Assembly: GCA_964654945.1 (NCBI GenBank)
Contig: CAZZLN010000048.1
Location: 1-14,354, forward strand
Length of the DNA: 14,354 nt
Origin: HGM11788 sp964654945
Lineage (GTDB): Bacteria; Bacillota; Clostridia; Lachnospirales; CAG-274
Direction of reading: 5' to 3'
Part shown: positions 14,079 through 14,354 of the stretch, one piece after another
Layout of the letters: each line of letters starts with the position of its first letter
Numbering within the stretch: the first letter of the stretch is position 1
Translations under genes and position numbers: made by a program
The notes under the pieces: model-generated
Told to the model about the DNA's origin: nothing
Seen by the model: the letters and a program-made list of their open reading frames with translations, nothing else
Databases searched by the model: none

Positions 14079-14222
14079 AATGAATATATTTGCATAAAAT
14101 CCGAAAGCAGGCAATAGTTTTTTTTGCGGCTGCCCGCCAAAGTTCCGGCAGGTATAGTTTCTCAATTTGTTGTCTGCTTTTTTGACTGTGATGTATAAAT
14201 TCATTTCACAGCTTGTCCCAAG
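14079..14222. other. GC-richer non-coding stretch after the ABC operon
   Basis: No convincing gene. A minus-strand 86-codon frame (14267-14007) runs into the ATPase gene and lacks family features, so it is rejected. The stretch has AAAGCAG/CTGCTTT arms (14104-14110, 14174-14180) enclosing CTGCC/GGCAG (14130-14134, 14147-14151), and CTGTGA/TCACAG near 14190. Its GC-rich core contrasts with the AT-rich flanks and may be an extragenic repeat. Confidence 0.4.
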
Positions 14223-14249
14223 ATACAGCCCTTTAGGCTGTATTTTTTT
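14223..14249 (+). terminator. terminator downstream of the ABC operon
   Basis: ATACAGCC (14223-14230) pairs with GGCTGTAT (14236-14243) around a 5-nt loop, and T's run to 14249. It lies about 145 nt after the ATPase stop, so the operon message would have a long 3' tail unless another terminator is used. Confidence 0.88.
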
Positions 14250-14281
14250 CTTTGGCTTTGAGTTCATTTTTCCTTTTAATG

Positions 14282-14354
14282 CCGTTGACGGTCAGTAAGT
14301 TATATCACAAGAAGTTCGCACTTCTTGTTACTGTGCTTGCTTTGCTCACACAGT
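14282..14354. repeat. cluster of nested palindromes at the right edge
   Basis: CCGT-TG-ACGG (14282-14291) is followed by ACAAGAAGT/ACTTCTTGT with a TCGC loop (14307-14315, 14320-14328), enclosed by CAGTA/TACTG (14293-14297, 14329-14333), then ACTGTG/CACAGT (14330-14335, 14349-14354) at the edge. No T-run and no frame. It resembles extragenic repeat DNA and probably continues beyond the window. Confidence 0.55.

Noticed and set aside
14007..14267. Minus-strand 86-codon frame
   Set aside because: It overlaps the ATPase gene and the terminator region and has no recognisable domain. Its ATG is on the opposite strand to a clear terminator hairpin.
1..14354. CRISPR arrays, tRNA or rRNA genes, transposases, phage genes
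   Set aside because: None was seen on either strand; the repeats present are palindromic or short and not regularly spaced arrays.

Overview
The window looks like chromosomal DNA from a low-GC, single-membrane Firmicute of class Clostridia, most likely a gut Oscillospirales/Ruminococcus-type organism. This rests on AT-rich codon use, AAGGAGG-type ribosome binding sites, LxGC lipoprotein signals, copper-amine-oxidase-N 'stalk' proteins, a DUF4914 protein and a small DUF6472-like protein. Nothing indicates phage, plasmid, transposase or CRISPR. The genus is inference.

Layout. The left edge holds the possible start of a minus-strand gene (ends at position 23) and a broken stalk-domain gene fragment (about 41-425) closed by a strong terminator. 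A secreted 716-aa stalk-domain protein follows (534-2684), with a strong promoter and a two-way terminator. It converges on a minus-strand DUF4914 gene (2897-4813) that has a PEPCK-like P-loop. The gap between them carries a long nested palindrome and three GAGTAC repeats. Next is a two-gene unit of a lipoprotein and murC (5187-7211), then efp alone with its own promoter and terminator (7449-8051). From 8093 to 8313 there is a promoter, about 185 nt of non-coding foldable sequence and a terminator: the profile of a stand-alone small RNA (6S-like size, identity unproven). More inverted repeats (8315-8436) lead into an HD-domain gene (8459-8977).

A small cysteine-containing protein (minus, 9007-9189) and a secreted C39-type cysteine peptidase (9369-10262) leave a compact divergent promoter region. 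The peptidase is tightly coupled to a membrane-anchored transglutaminase-like protein (10266-11207) whose Cys, His and Asp catalytic positions all appear replaced. This is the most unusual protein-coding unit here. The right part is an ABC importer of the TrpX/TrpY/TrpZ type: binding lipoprotein, internal terminator, permease, and ATPase overlapping the permease by 8 nt (11297-14078). The last 276 bases have no convincing gene, but hold one clear terminator and several palindromes that may be repeat elements.

How the genes relate. murC and efp are housekeeping (wall precursor synthesis; ribosome rescue at proline runs). The stalk proteins, the lipoprotein, the C39/transglutaminase-like pair and the ABC importer all act at or outside the membrane. 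The best leads for something undescribed are the 8093-8436 RNA region, the C39 plus dead-transglutaminase pair, and the DUF4914 enzyme. All calls come from reading the sequence; no database search was run.
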